64,000 bases of DNA from Neisseria sp. KEM232 (lineage in GTDB: Bacteria > Pseudomonadota > Gammaproteobacteria > Burkholderiales > Neisseriaceae). How positions within the stretch are numbered: the first letter of the stretch is position 1; every line of letters starts with the position of its first letter. This document shows, in pieces, positions 24,278-32,067 of this stretch. The position numbers were made by a program, and so were the translations under genes. The stretch covers positions 1,240,001-1,304,000 of the forward strand of contig NZ_CP022527.1 in assembly GCF_002237445.1 (NCBI RefSeq), in the 5' to 3' direction. Under the pieces are notes generated by a model. It ran no database searches, was not told where the DNA came from, and saw only the letters and a program-made list of their open reading frames with translations.

Positions 24278-24796
24278 ATGTCCCCAACCCCTCTGCCCGC
24301 CGCGCCGCTCAAACGCCGTTTTGCCGCGCTGGTGTATGAAAGCCTGCTTATCGGCGCGGTGACCTGCGCCGCCTTTGTGCCCGCAGGCATCATCGCCCTG
24401 TTTCTCAACCGCGTCTCGCCGCCGCTCTCCGCGCTTGCCGTGTCGCTGGTGCTGGTTTATGCGTGGTGGCTGTATTTCAAAACCAACTGGCACAAAAAAG
24501 GGCAGACGCTGGCGATGCGCGTGTGGCGCATCGGTTTGGCCGACGGCGCGGGCAATCCGCCGCCGCTCGCCCTGCTGCGCCTGCGCTTTATCTGGGCGTG
24601 CGTGTTTCTGGTTTTCGTGCCGCTGCTGGCTTATGCCGCGCTGCGTCAGGGCATGGGCGTGCCGCCGAAGGCAGCGTTGGGCGCGGCGCTCTGTTGGTGG
24701 ATACTGCCGTGGGGTTTTGCCCTGTTTAACGCCGAGCGCCGCTTTCTCTACGATTATCTGGCGGGCACGCGGCTGACGGATGTGAAGGCCGTCTGA
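24278..24796 (+). CDS. RDD-family membrane protein
   Basis: A 172-residue membrane protein of the RDD family, with hydrophobic helices at about 20-45, 48-65, 100-125 and 130-150. The typical KRRFAALVYESLLIGAV opening, TNWHKKGQTLAMRVWRIGL and final FLYDYLAGTRL segments are present. The function is unknown, with ion or metabolite transport suggested for some members. The ATG at 24278 follows GACGGAG. The last residues KAV and the stop come from a DUS. Confidence 0.9.
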   Translation: MSPTPLPAAPLKRRFAALVYESLLIGAVTCAAFVPAGIIALFLNRVSPPLSALAVSLVLVYAWWLYFKTNWHKKGQTLAMRVWRIGLADGAGNPPPLALLRLRFIWACVFLVFVPLLAYAALRQGMGVPPKAALGAALCWWILPWGFALFNAERRFLYDYLAGTRLTDVKAV

Positions 24797-24876
24797 AAGC
24801 GCGGCTTCAACGAAGTTAAAACAGGCCGTCTGAATGTTTCAGACGGCCTCAAACGCAGATTTGGAAAGGAAACGTC

Positions 24877-26277
24877 ATGGCGCAACCGCAATCGCGTTGG
24901 CTGCCAATTTTGCTGGCGGTGTGCATTTTCATGCAGATGCTCGATGCTACGGTGCTGAACACGGCGCTGCCGCAGATGGCGGCCGATTTGCACCAGAGCG
25001 CGCTGAATATGCAGTCGGCGGTGATTTCCTACGCGCTGACGCTGGCGCTGTTTATGCCGTTGAGCGGTTATCTGACCGACCGCTACGGCACGAAAAAAGT
25101 GTTTTCCGTGTCGATGGCGCTGTTTGTGTTCGGTTCGCTGCTGTGCGCCGCCGCGCCGAATCTGCCGCTTTTGGTGTTCGCGCGGGTGGTGCAGGGTTTG
25201 GGCGGGGCGATGATGGTGCCCGTGCCGCGTCTGATTGTGCTGCGGGCGTATGACAAGGCCGAGTTGTTGGAGCGGCTGAACTTTATCGTGATGCCCGCGC
25301 TGTTGGGGCCGATAGTCGGGCCGCTGGTGGGCGGCTATCTGGTGGAATATGCCAGCTGGCATTGGGTGTTTCTGATTAACGTGCCCATCGGTTTGGCGGG
25401 CATTGCGCTGGCCGCGAAAATCATGCCCGATTTTTACGCGGCCGACGGCGGCAAACCGCATTTCGATTTGATCGGTTTTCTGCTTTTCGGCGCGGCGGCG
25501 GTAGGCTTGAGCCTGGCGGTGGAAATGCTGACGCACCCGGGCGCGCGGCTGTTTTCCGCCGTGTGCGCCTCGGGCGGCTTGGCGGCGGGCGCGCTTTATT
25601 GGCAGCACGCGCGGCACGACGGCGACGCTGCCCTCTATCCGCCGCGCCTGCGCCTGGTACGCACTTTCCGCTTGGGCATTTTGGGCAATCTGGTGAGCAG
25701 GCTGGGCATGGGCGCGATGCCGTTTCTGATGCCGCTTTTGTTGCAGGTGGTGTTTGCCCGCAGTGCCAGCACCGCAGGCTGGACGCTTGCCCCCGTCGCC
25801 CTGGCCGCGCTGCTGACCAAGCCGCTGGTCAAGCCCGTGGTGGGGCGTTTCGGCTACCGCACCGTGCTGGTGTGGAATACGCGCATCATCGGCCTGCTGA
25901 TTATGGCGATGGCGCTGGTGACCGCCTCCACGCCGTTGTGGCTGCTCGTGCCCGCGCTGTTTTGTCTGGGCATGTGCAATTCGCTGCAATATTCGGCAAT
26001 GAACACGCTGACGCTGGCCGATTTGCGCCCGCAGATGGAAGGCAGCGGCAACAGCCTGATGGCCGTGAACCAGCAGCTTGCCATCGGCTTCGGCATCGCC
26101 CTGGGCGCGCTGCTGCTCAATTTTTACGGCGGCGAACTGCGGGGCGATATGCACCGCGCCTTCCGCCTCACTTTCGTGTCCATCGGCGCGGTGACCTTCT
26201 GCGCGGGCTGGGTGTTCGCCTTCCTGCACCCGAACGACGGCGGCAATCTGGTGCACGGCGCGGAAAAGGCCGTCTGA
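24877..26277 (+). CDS. MFS drug exporter, DHA2 (EmrB/QacA) type
   Basis: A 466-residue inner-membrane exporter with about 14 helices. Motif A-like LSGYLTDRYGTKKVF is at about residues 63-77, motif C-like PALLGPIVGPLVGGYLVEY near 141-159, and the family-typical LDATVLNTALPQMAADL lies near 22-39. Neighbours give no substrate. No EmrA-type membrane fusion protein adjoins it, so it may act alone. It ends in KAV from a DUS. Preceded by a DUS hairpin and GGAAAGGAAAC. Confidence 0.9.
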   Translation: MAQPQSRWLPILLAVCIFMQMLDATVLNTALPQMAADLHQSALNMQSAVISYALTLALFMPLSGYLTDRYGTKKVFSVSMALFVFGSLLCAAAPNLPLLVFARVVQGLGGAMMVPVPRLIVLRAYDKAELLERLNFIVMPALLGPIVGPLVGGYLVEYASWHWVFLINVPIGLAGIALAAKIMPDFYAADGGKPHFDLIGFLLFGAAAVGLSLAVEMLTHPGARLFSAVCASGGLAAGALYWQHARHDGDAALYPPRLRLVRTFRLGILGNLVSRLGMGAMPFLMPLLLQVVFARSASTAGWTLAPVALAALLTKPLVKPVVGRFGYRTVLVWNTRIIGLLIMAMALVTASTPLWLLVPALFCLGMCNSLQYSAMNTLTLADLRPQMEGSGNSLMAVNQQLAIGFGIALGALLLNFYGGELRGDMHRAFRLTFVSIGAVTFCAGWVFAFLHPNDGGNLVHGAEKAV

Positions 26278-26394
26278 AAGCGGGGTTTGAGAAGCCGATC
26301 GGGGCGCGAAATGCGGGCAATCGCGCCGTGTCGCAGATGGCGGACGGGTTCTTGTGCTAGTATGCGCCCCGTTTCACACAGAAAGGATAAACGG

Positions 26395-26847
26395 ATGAAC
26401 CGTCTCACCGCACTCTTGACCGGCATTTGGCTGGGTATGCAGATTATGGCCGGCTATGTTGCCGGCCCGATACTGTTCGAGCAGATCGAACGCCAAACCG
26501 CCGGCAATATTGCAGGCACGCTGTTTGCCGTGAACAACTGGTTCGGCATGGCCGCATGGCTCTTGGCCTGGTTTGCCGCAGGCGGCCGGCGCGAACGCGG
26601 CTTCGGCCACGGCGGCCGCAGCATCGCGCCGAAATTCATCATCCTGCTGCTGGTGCTGCTGGCGGCCAACCAGTTCCTGTTCGCCCCCGTTATCGCCGCC
26701 CATAAAACCGGTGCATCGCATTGGCTGCTGTCGCTGGCGGGCGGCTCGTTCGGTATGTGGCACGGCGTTTCCAGCATCATCTATCTGGTCTGCACCCTGA
26801 TCGGCGCAGGGCTGCTGCTGCGCTATCTGAGCTTTGCCAAACATTAA
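26395..26847 (+). CDS. DUF4149 family membrane protein
   Basis: A 150-residue protein with four hydrophobic helices (about 5-30, 42-58, 82-102, 120-147). The IWLGMQIMAGYVAGPILFEQ opening, KTGASHWL and FGMWHGVSSIIYLVCTLIGAG segments match DUF4149, which resembles TMEM205-like proteins of unknown role. AGAAAGGATAAACGG precedes the ATG at 26395; the longer frame to 26287 has no ribosome site. Confidence 0.8.
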   Translation: MNRLTALLTGIWLGMQIMAGYVAGPILFEQIERQTAGNIAGTLFAVNNWFGMAAWLLAWFAAGGRRERGFGHGGRSIAPKFIILLLVLLAANQFLFAPVIAAHKTGASHWLLSLAGGSFGMWHGVSSIIYLVCTLIGAGLLLRYLSFAKH

Positions 26848-26919
26848 GGCTCTTGTCGAAAGGACGTTCCCGCATTGATGCCCAAAGGAGTACGGGCGGG
26901 AACGGCTTTTGTATGTTTG

Positions 26920-26963
26920 AGGCCGTCTGAAAAACCGGTTTTCGGCTTTTCAGACGGCCTCTT
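26920..26963 (+). terminator. Inverted-DUS terminator after DUF4149
   Basis: AGGCCGTCTGAAAA...TTTTCAGACGGCCT with T-rich tail. It follows a degenerate dRS3 pair at about 26866-26905. Confidence 0.75.
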
Positions 26964-26973
26964 TGTTTATGGC

Positions 26974-27140
26974 CTAGGGGTTGTTGACATTCAGCTTGCG
27001 AAGCGGTTTTTTGAGGAAAAATTCGCGGATGCAAGGAAAAAAGCACAGCAAGATTGGACATCTTGCGAGCATTTTTGACGCGGCAGGCGCGGATTTTTAC
27101 CAGAAACACCGCCGCAAGGCTGATTGTCAACAGCCCCTAG
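26974..27140. mobile_element. 167-bp MITE-like element, copy 1
   Basis: Terminal inverted repeats GGGGTTGTTGACATTCAGC and GCTGATTGTCAACAGCCCC are enclosed by CTAG on both sides, a 4-bp target duplication. There is no coding capacity. A second copy of exactly the same total length, including both CTAG, lies at 59595-59761 with related ends and a partly diverged core. The right CTAG directly abuts the stop codon of the decayed secreted-protein gene (27141). Confidence 0.85.
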
Positions 27141-27940
27141 TTAAAGGGGATAATTTTTGGGTGCGAGGTGGCTGCGTTTGCCGCTGTTGTAGGGCATGGC
27201 GTATTTTTGATTGGTGTAGCGTTTTTTGCCTGCGCGGCCGCTTAACACGGCTTGGATTTCCCACACGCCGTTTTGTTCGGCAGCGCGGTTGAAGGTGATT
27301 TTGGCTTCCAGACTGGTGTGGCTGTTTTGGCAGTGGCGCTTTTCCGCTCCTGTGTATTCGTTGCAGTCGCCATACATGCCGCCGTTGTCGCTGCCCTCAT
27401 GAATATCGCTGTGGGCAACGCCGTTGTTGTCGGTAAAGATAAAGAACCGTACGGTGTCGGTGACGCCTTGGTTGGTGTAGCCGCTTTGGGCTTGGTAGCC
27501 CCAGTTTTGCCTGCCCACCTGTACAAACCGCCATTCCTGCGGGGGTTTGCCCTATGCGCCGATTTCGTTTCTGCCGTGTTGTTTGAGCGCCCATGTGCCG
27601 CCTGTTTTTTCCAATACAAAGAGTTCGGCAAGCCCCGGTGCGGCGTGGCCGTCGTCTTTACGTTTTTTGCGGGTGTCGTAGGCGGAGCCTGTGTAGAGCA
27701 CGTAGCGGGTGGTTTTGCCGTTGCGGTTGACGGTATGCGCGGCGGCGGGCTTCATGCAGTAGGCGAAGTTTTCGGGCTGCTCGTAGCTGCCTTGGGCGGG
27801 GCGGTGAGTTGGCACTTTTGCGCGGGCAGGGGGCGGTTGTAGTGCCGCTCGATAAGCTTGCGGACAGTTTCGCCGTCTGTGTCGGGAGCAGCGGCGGCGA
27901 AGGCGGGGAGCAGGACGATGGCGAGGAGGGTGTGTTTCAT
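27141..27940 (-). pseudogene. Decayed secreted-protein gene (one frameshift, one nonsense codon)
   Basis: It starts with a clear signal peptide (MKHTLLAIVLLPAFAAAAPD, from 27940). The frame breaks near 27800-27820: before it the protein reads ERHYNRPLPAQKCQLTAPP, after it QGSYEQPENFAYCMKPAAAH. A second lesion, TAG at 27552-27554, interrupts NEIGA*GKPPQEWRFVQVGR, where CAG would restore the reading. Downstream the frame stays open to 27141 (SGYTNQGVTDTVRFFIFTDN...). I do not recognise the family; it would be about 265 residues, periplasmic or secreted, with several cysteines. The 3' end abuts the 167-bp element. Confidence 0.75.
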
Positions 27941-28037
27941 GGTTTTCCTTTGTAACGAGTGGGATGAATCGGTGGCGCAGCCTCGTGGTTTTCCGTTTGT
28001 GCCGTTTTTGTGTTTTCACTTCGTTGAAGCTGCGTTT

Positions 28038-28814
28038 TCAGACGGCCTCACGCGGGATTTTGGCAAACAGGCGGAAGAAGTTTTCTGTGGTGGCTCGGGC
28101 GATGTTTTCGAGGGTGTCGCCGCGCAGTTCGGCGACGAATCCGGCGGTGTGGCGCACATAGGCCGGTTCGTTGGGTTTGCCGCGTTTGGGCACGGGGGCG
28201 AGGAAGGGGGAGTCGGTTTCCACCAGCATTCTGTCGAGGGGGACGTAGCGGGCGGCTTCTTGGATGGCGGCGGCGTTTTTGAAGGTGACGATGCCGGAGA
28301 AGGAGATGTAGAAGCCCAAATCGAGAGCGAGGCGGGCGACGCGCACGTCTTCGGTAAAACAGTGGATAACGCCGGCGTGTGCCTGGTGTTCGCGCAGCAG
28401 GCGCATGGTGTCGTCGGCGGCGTCGCGGGTGTGGATGATGAGGGGTAGGCGGCTTTGGTTGGCGGCTTCGATGTGGGTAATGAAGCGGCGGTGCTGCCAT
28501 TGCAAATCGCCTTTGCACCAGTGGTAGTCGAGGCCGGTTTCGCCGATGGCGGCGACTTTGGGCAGGGCGGCGCGCTCGACGAGTTCTTCAAATGTGAATT
28601 CTTCGGCTGCGGGGTCGTCGGGGTGGATGCCGACGCTGGCGTAGATGTTGGCGTGCTCTTGTGCGATGGCGTGCACTTCTTCAAAGCTTTGGCGGCTGAC
28701 GCTGACGGCCAGGGCGAGGGCGACTTGGTTTTCGGCCATGTTGGCAAGCACTTCGGGCAGGCGGTTGGCGAGGCCGTCGAAATTGAGGTGGCAGTGGGAG
28801 TCGATAAGCTGCAT
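28038..28814 (-). CDS. TatD-family metal-dependent DNase
   Basis: A 258-residue TIM-barrel hydrolase. Metal ligands are visible in DSHCHLNFDGL (H7, H9), the glutamate of IGETGLDYHW (about residue 92), HTRDA, HCF (about 152) and the aspartate of ETDSPFL (about 201). This fits the YcfH subgroup of TatD nucleases, linked to DNA repair or turnover. It stands in the conserved holB-pilZ-tatD order. Its last residues (EAV) and stop codon come from a DUS. Confidence 0.93.
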   Translation of the reverse strand: MQLIDSHCHLNFDGLANRLPEVLANMAENQVALALAVSVSRQSFEEVHAIAQEHANIYASVGIHPDDPAAEEFTFEELVERAALPKVAAIGETGLDYHWCKGDLQWQHRRFITHIEAANQSRLPLIIHTRDAADDTMRLLREHQAHAGVIHCFTEDVRVARLALDLGFYISFSGIVTFKNAAAIQEAARYVPLDRMLVETDSPFLAPVPKRGKPNEPAYVRHTAGFVAELRGDTLENIARATTENFFRLFAKIPREAV

Positions 28815-28866
28815 GGGAATGTGGGCGTGAAAAGGCCGTCTGAAAGGGTTTCAGACGGCCTGTGTG

Positions 28867-29253
28867 TTACAGGGTGAAGGTGACGCGGTCGCTTTTGAGG
28901 GCGGTGCCGAGCTGTTTTTCAATCAGGTTTTTGGTGGCGATGGAGATTTCGTCTTTGCCGAAGGCAACACCGATGCCGCGCGGGCGAACGGGGGTGGAGC
29001 GGGCGAAGTTGATCCAGGCGACGTTGGTGCGCAGGAATTTTTTTTCCTGGCTGTTGCCCAGCGACAGGGCGAGCAGCACTTCGTCGCCGAGGGAGAATTT
29101 GTCTTCGGTGGTGACGAACAGGCCGCCGTGCTCCAAGAAGGGGATGTAGCAGTTGTAGAGCGACTGGCGGTCGGGGATGTGCAGGTTGATCATTTTGCCC
29201 GGAATAGGGATGTCGGTGGGCTTGCTGAAATCGAAATTGGGGTTGGCTGCCAT
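28867..29253 (-). CDS. pilZ: PilZ-domain type IV pilus assembly protein
   Basis: A 128-residue cytosolic PilZ domain protein. The N-terminus lacks the RxxxR c-di-GMP motif, as in the true PilZ of type IV pilus systems, and it keeps GGLFVTTEDKFSLGDEVLLAL and PRGIGVAFG in the beta barrel. It lies between holB and tatD, the same position as pilZ in Pseudomonas. Likely role: pilus biogenesis through interaction with the PilB ATPase, by family. Confidence 0.92.
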   Translation of the reverse strand: MAANPNFDFSKPTDIPIPGKMINLHIPDRQSLYNCYIPFLEHGGLFVTTEDKFSLGDEVLLALSLGNSQEKKFLRTNVAWINFARSTPVRPRGIGVAFGKDEISIATKNLIEKQLGTALKSDRVTFTL

Positions 29254-29269
29254 GATGTTTTCCTATCGG

Positions 29270-30247
29270 TTATTTGTTCTGCCAGAAATGCAGGTATTCG
29301 GTGAGTAAAAATTCGAGCTGCATTTTAACACTTAATGTGTGGCGGCCGTAAGGGACGAGGCTGTTCAGACGGCCTGTGAGGGCGAAGAGGGCGTGCGGCG
29401 CGGTGCGTGCGGCAATGGCGGCGGATTGGGCGGCGAAGGCGGGGTAGTAGAGCGGCGGCATGTTCTGCTGCGCCAGTCCGACGTCGAGCAGCCATTTTTG
29501 CAGCCAGTCGAGGAACACGGCCAGCGGCAGCTTGTGTTTGTCGAAGGCGGCGGCGTAGTCGAGGGCGGCGATCAGGCGCGGGGCGGACAAGAGTTGCAGC
29601 AGTTCGCCGCGCAGGGCGGTTTGTTCTGCGTCGTCGTCGAACAGGGGGGCGCCGCTGTGGAAGGCGAGCAGTTCTTCGGCGTGCTGCGGATGGCGTTCGC
29701 GCACATAGGCCAGCGCGGCGGCACGCTCGGGCGAGTGCAGGATGATTTGGCGGCAGCGGCTTTTGACGGTGGGCAGCAGGCGGTCGCGCTCGTGGGAAAC
29801 CAGCAGGAAAACGACGCCCTCGGGCGGCTCTTCGAGAATTTTCAGCAGGGCGTTGGCCGATTGCGCGTTCATGCTTTCGGCGGGATGAACCAGTACCACG
29901 CGCCGCCCGCCGCGTACGGAGGTGAGGCGGACGTGTTCGATTACATCGCGCACGGCGTCGATTTTGATTTGCAGCAGTTTGCGCCCGACGGCTTCGCCTT
30001 CGGGGATTTCGGGGGTGAGTTCGTAGAAGTCGGGATGGCTGTTTTGCGCGAACAGGTGGCAGGAGGGGCATTGCCCGCAGGCTTCGTATGCCGCGCCGCT
30101 GTTTTCGCACAGCAGGCTTTGGGCGAGGTGGCGGGCGAAGGCTGTTTTGCCGGTGTTTTCCTTGCCGGAGAAGAGCAGGGCGTGCGGCAGCTGCTGCCGG
30201 TGTTCTGCGAGGCTGCGCCAGTCGGATTCGTGCCAGGGATAAATCAT
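29270..30247 (-). CDS. holB: DNA polymerase III subunit delta'
   Basis: A 325-residue clamp-loader subunit. It shows the AAA+ start HALLFSGKENTGKTAFARHLAQ, a degenerate Walker A; the zinc module CGQCPSCHLFAQNSHPD near 67-83; LVHPAESMNAQSANALLKILEEPP, the sensor region, near 128-151; and an SRC motif in TVKSRCRQI. The start MIYPWHESDW (30247) is preferred over an upstream frame to 30280. It heads a holB-pilZ-tatD run with small gaps. Confidence 0.94.
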   Translation of the reverse strand: MIYPWHESDWRSLAEHRQQLPHALLFSGKENTGKTAFARHLAQSLLCENSGAAYEACGQCPSCHLFAQNSHPDFYELTPEIPEGEAVGRKLLQIKIDAVRDVIEHVRLTSVRGGRRVVLVHPAESMNAQSANALLKILEEPPEGVVFLLVSHERDRLLPTVKSRCRQIILHSPERAAALAYVRERHPQHAEELLAFHSGAPLFDDDAEQTALRGELLQLLSAPRLIAALDYAAAFDKHKLPLAVFLDWLQKWLLDVGLAQQNMPPLYYPAFAAQSAAIAARTAPHALFALTGRLNSLVPYGRHTLSVKMQLEFLLTEYLHFWQNK

Positions 30248-30361
30248 GTGCGCTCGGGCGGGCGGAAAAAGGAGGCGCATTATAACGGGTTTGCCTGCCT
30301 TGTGTCGGGCGCATGGGAAAGGCCGCCTGAACGGTTTCAGACGGCCTCAAAATAAGAAAAT

Positions 30362-30568
30362 TCAGTTGGAAACGTTGATGGCGGCGTTTACTGTGCCGCT
30401 TTGCTGGGTGTTGTTGGCGGTGAGGAAGGACGATGCCAGGTCGGTGCAGCAGCCGCAGCAGGTGGCGACCCCCAGCTGGGCTTGCAAATCGCCGAGGGTG
30501 CTGGCGCCGGCGGCGACGGTTTCTTTGATTTGGTGGTCGGTAACCGCATTGCAGATGCAGACGAACAT
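30362..30568 (-). CDS. bfd: Bacterioferritin-associated ferredoxin
   Basis: A 68-residue [2Fe-2S] protein of the Bfd/BFD-like family. The cluster cysteines are C4 and C6 (MFVCICNAVT) and C37 or C38 with C40 or C41 (ATCCGCC). Bfd passes electrons to the haems of bacterioferritin to release stored iron. No bfr gene is in the window. The protein has an unusual tail (SGTVNAAINVSN). A good promoter lies upstream. Confidence 0.93.
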   Translation of the reverse strand: MFVCICNAVTDHQIKETVAAGASTLGDLQAQLGVATCCGCCTDLASSFLTANNTQQSGTVNAAINVSN

Positions 30569-30860
30569 GATGGTTTTCCTGTGGTAAGCGTGTCGTTGTT
30601 AAATAGGATTAAATTGTGTTCGCGAATATAAATGGAAACGCTTTGTGTTGCAAGCTGTCGGAATGTAAAGGCAGGCGGCTTGAGGCGGAGTGTTTGGCGG
30701 GAAACGGTTTTTACTCAACGGCAGCCGCTGCGGCATATGCGGTTTGAAGGCCGTCTGAAACGGCAGGTTTCTGACGGCCTTTTGCGCGGCTGAGGCCGTC
30801 TGAAAAGACAGGCGGCCTGCGTTTTTGGCTTTTTTGGCGTTTCGTTTTCGGAAACGTCAT
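30569..30860. other. Intergenic region between crcB and bfd
   Basis: It holds the bfd promoter (next entry) and two inverted or direct DUS near 30748-30800. Otherwise I see nothing in it. Confidence 0.6.
30625..30653 (-). promoter_or_regulatory. Sigma-70 promoter of bfd
   Basis: On the minus strand TTGCAA (30653-30648), a 17-base spacer and TATATT (30630-30625). It points toward bfd, whose start is 57 bases further on. A Fur box is plausible for this gene but I cannot show one. Confidence 0.65.
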
Positions 30861-31253
30861 TTAACGGGCGGCGAGTTTGACCAGCCACAAGCCCGCCGCT
30901 GTGAGCAGGAGCGAGCCTGCGAGGTGGAGGAGGGCGGTGGCGAGGGCGGGGAGGTAGCGCTGCTGTTGCAGCATGGCGACGATTTCGAGGGAGAAGCCGG
31001 AGAAGGTGGTGAGGCTGCCGAGCAGGCCGGTGACAAACCACAGCTTCCAGTAGGGCGGCAGGGCGGGGACGAGTTCGGACACGCCCGCCGCGATACCGAT
31101 CAGCAGTGCACCGATCCAGTTGGCAGCGAGAGTGGCATAGGAGAGGGGTTGGGGCAGGGCGGCGAGCCACAGGCCGAGCAGCCAGCGTGCCGACGCGCCG
31201 AGTGCCGCGCCGCAGCAGACAGCCAGAAGTTGGGGCAGGAAAGATGCGTTCAC
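30861..31253 (-). CDS. crcB: Fluoride ion transporter CrcB
   Basis: A 130-residue four-helix membrane protein forming dual-topology fluoride channels. Conserved elements are GAALGASARWLLG (about 15-27), ANWIGALLIG with its Asn (about 44-53), and the GLLGSLTTFSGFSLE pore motif (about 76-90). Its start overlaps the end of the upstream permease gene (TGA/ATG overlap at 31250-31253). No crcB-type fluoride riboswitch is evident. Confidence 0.95.
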   Translation of the reverse strand: MNASFLPQLLAVCCGAALGASARWLLGLWLAALPQPLSYATLAANWIGALLIGIAAGVSELVPALPPYWKLWFVTGLLGSLTTFSGFSLEIVAMLQQQRYLPALATALLHLAGSLLLTAAGLWLVKLAAR

Positions 31254-31942
31254 GGTTGGTTTTCAGACGGCCAGATGCTGTTGCTGCGGCGCAGGTAGCG
31301 GTTATCGTCGAAGGTAGCCAGAAGATGCGGTTTGAAGGCGACGAACACGGCGGCGAAGAGGCCGGTGAGGAAGGCTTCGCCCCAGCCGAGCAGGAAGAAG
31401 ACGGGGAAAGACTGCGTGCGCAGGTCGGCATCGGCAAAGGCGGGCGACTGCGACACGAGGGCGAGCACGGCGGCACCCGTTGCCAGCATGCCCAGCGCGG
31501 CGGCGAAAAAGCCGTTGACGAAGATATAAAGGAAGAGGTTGGGCGGCAGGAAGCGGCGTTCGGCGAAACGCAAACCGGCCGACACCGCCGCCGCAGGCAG
31601 CGTCAGCGCCAGCGCGTTCAGCGGCAGCACCGCCAGATCGGCCGCGCCCGCGTTCAGCAGCATATGCGGCAGCAAAAACAGCGAAACCAGCCACAACACC
31701 GCCGGCGCCCCGATCATCAGGCAGCCGAGCGTCACGCCGAGCAGATGGTAGTGCAGGCCGCTGCCCGTGCCCGCGTCCAGCGACCAGAACACGGCGAAAA
31801 AACACAAAAGCACGCCGAAAGCCTGCGGCCGGCCGCGCAGCACGCGCAACGCGGGGCGGGCGGCGGCGCACAGGCAGCAAAAGAGGATGAAACAGGCGGC
31901 GGCCGCGGGGGCGGCGGCGAACCATTCGGCGTGAAAATCCAT
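31250..31942 (-). CDS. Energy-coupling factor permease (CbiM-like)
   Basis: A membrane protein of about 230 residues with 6-7 helices, resembling the CbiM/energy-coupling factor ABC permease family seen as a single gene in Neisseria. It keeps LHYHLLGVTLGCLMIGAPAV with the metal-site-like histidines near 65-85, plus PPNLFLYIFVNGFF. The N-terminus typical of CbiM (MHIPDG) is absent; MDFHAEWF is chosen as the start, with MRALFAATAE at 31978 the alternative. No CbiN, CbiO or CbiQ partner lies nearby, so its role in cobalt or nickel uptake is uncertain. The end overlaps crcB. Confidence 0.7.
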   Translation of the reverse strand: MDFHAEWFAAAPAAAACFILFCCLCAAARPALRVLRGRPQAFGVLLCFFAVFWSLDAGTGSGLHYHLLGVTLGCLMIGAPAVLWLVSLFLLPHMLLNAGAADLAVLPLNALALTLPAAAVSAGLRFAERRFLPPNLFLYIFVNGFFAAALGMLATGAAVLALVSQSPAFADADLRTQSFPVFFLLGWGEAFLTGLFAAVFVAFKPHLLATFDDNRYLRRSNSIWPSENQP

Positions 31943-32067
31943 GACGGTTTCGGCAGTTGCGGCAAAAAGGGCGCGCATTATAGCCCAAACGCCGCAAAGT
32001 TTCTGTCTGCGGCGAAACGCGTTAAAATGCCGCCGTTTACCCAATCTTTACGGAAAGCCGCCAGCCT

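Noticed and set aside
27252..27842. A 196-codon plus-strand frame opposite the decayed secreted-protein gene
   Set aside because: The minus strand has a signal peptide and continuous coding sense on both sides of two point lesions; the plus frame has no ribosome site or recognisable domain.
29339..30355. A 338-codon plus-strand frame
   Set aside because: Antisense of holB, whose minus-strand product has clear clamp-loader motifs.
30862..31253. Fluoride riboswitch upstream of the crcB unit
   Set aside because: crcB starts inside the end of the upstream permease gene, and I could not trace a fluoride-aptamer fold before that gene.
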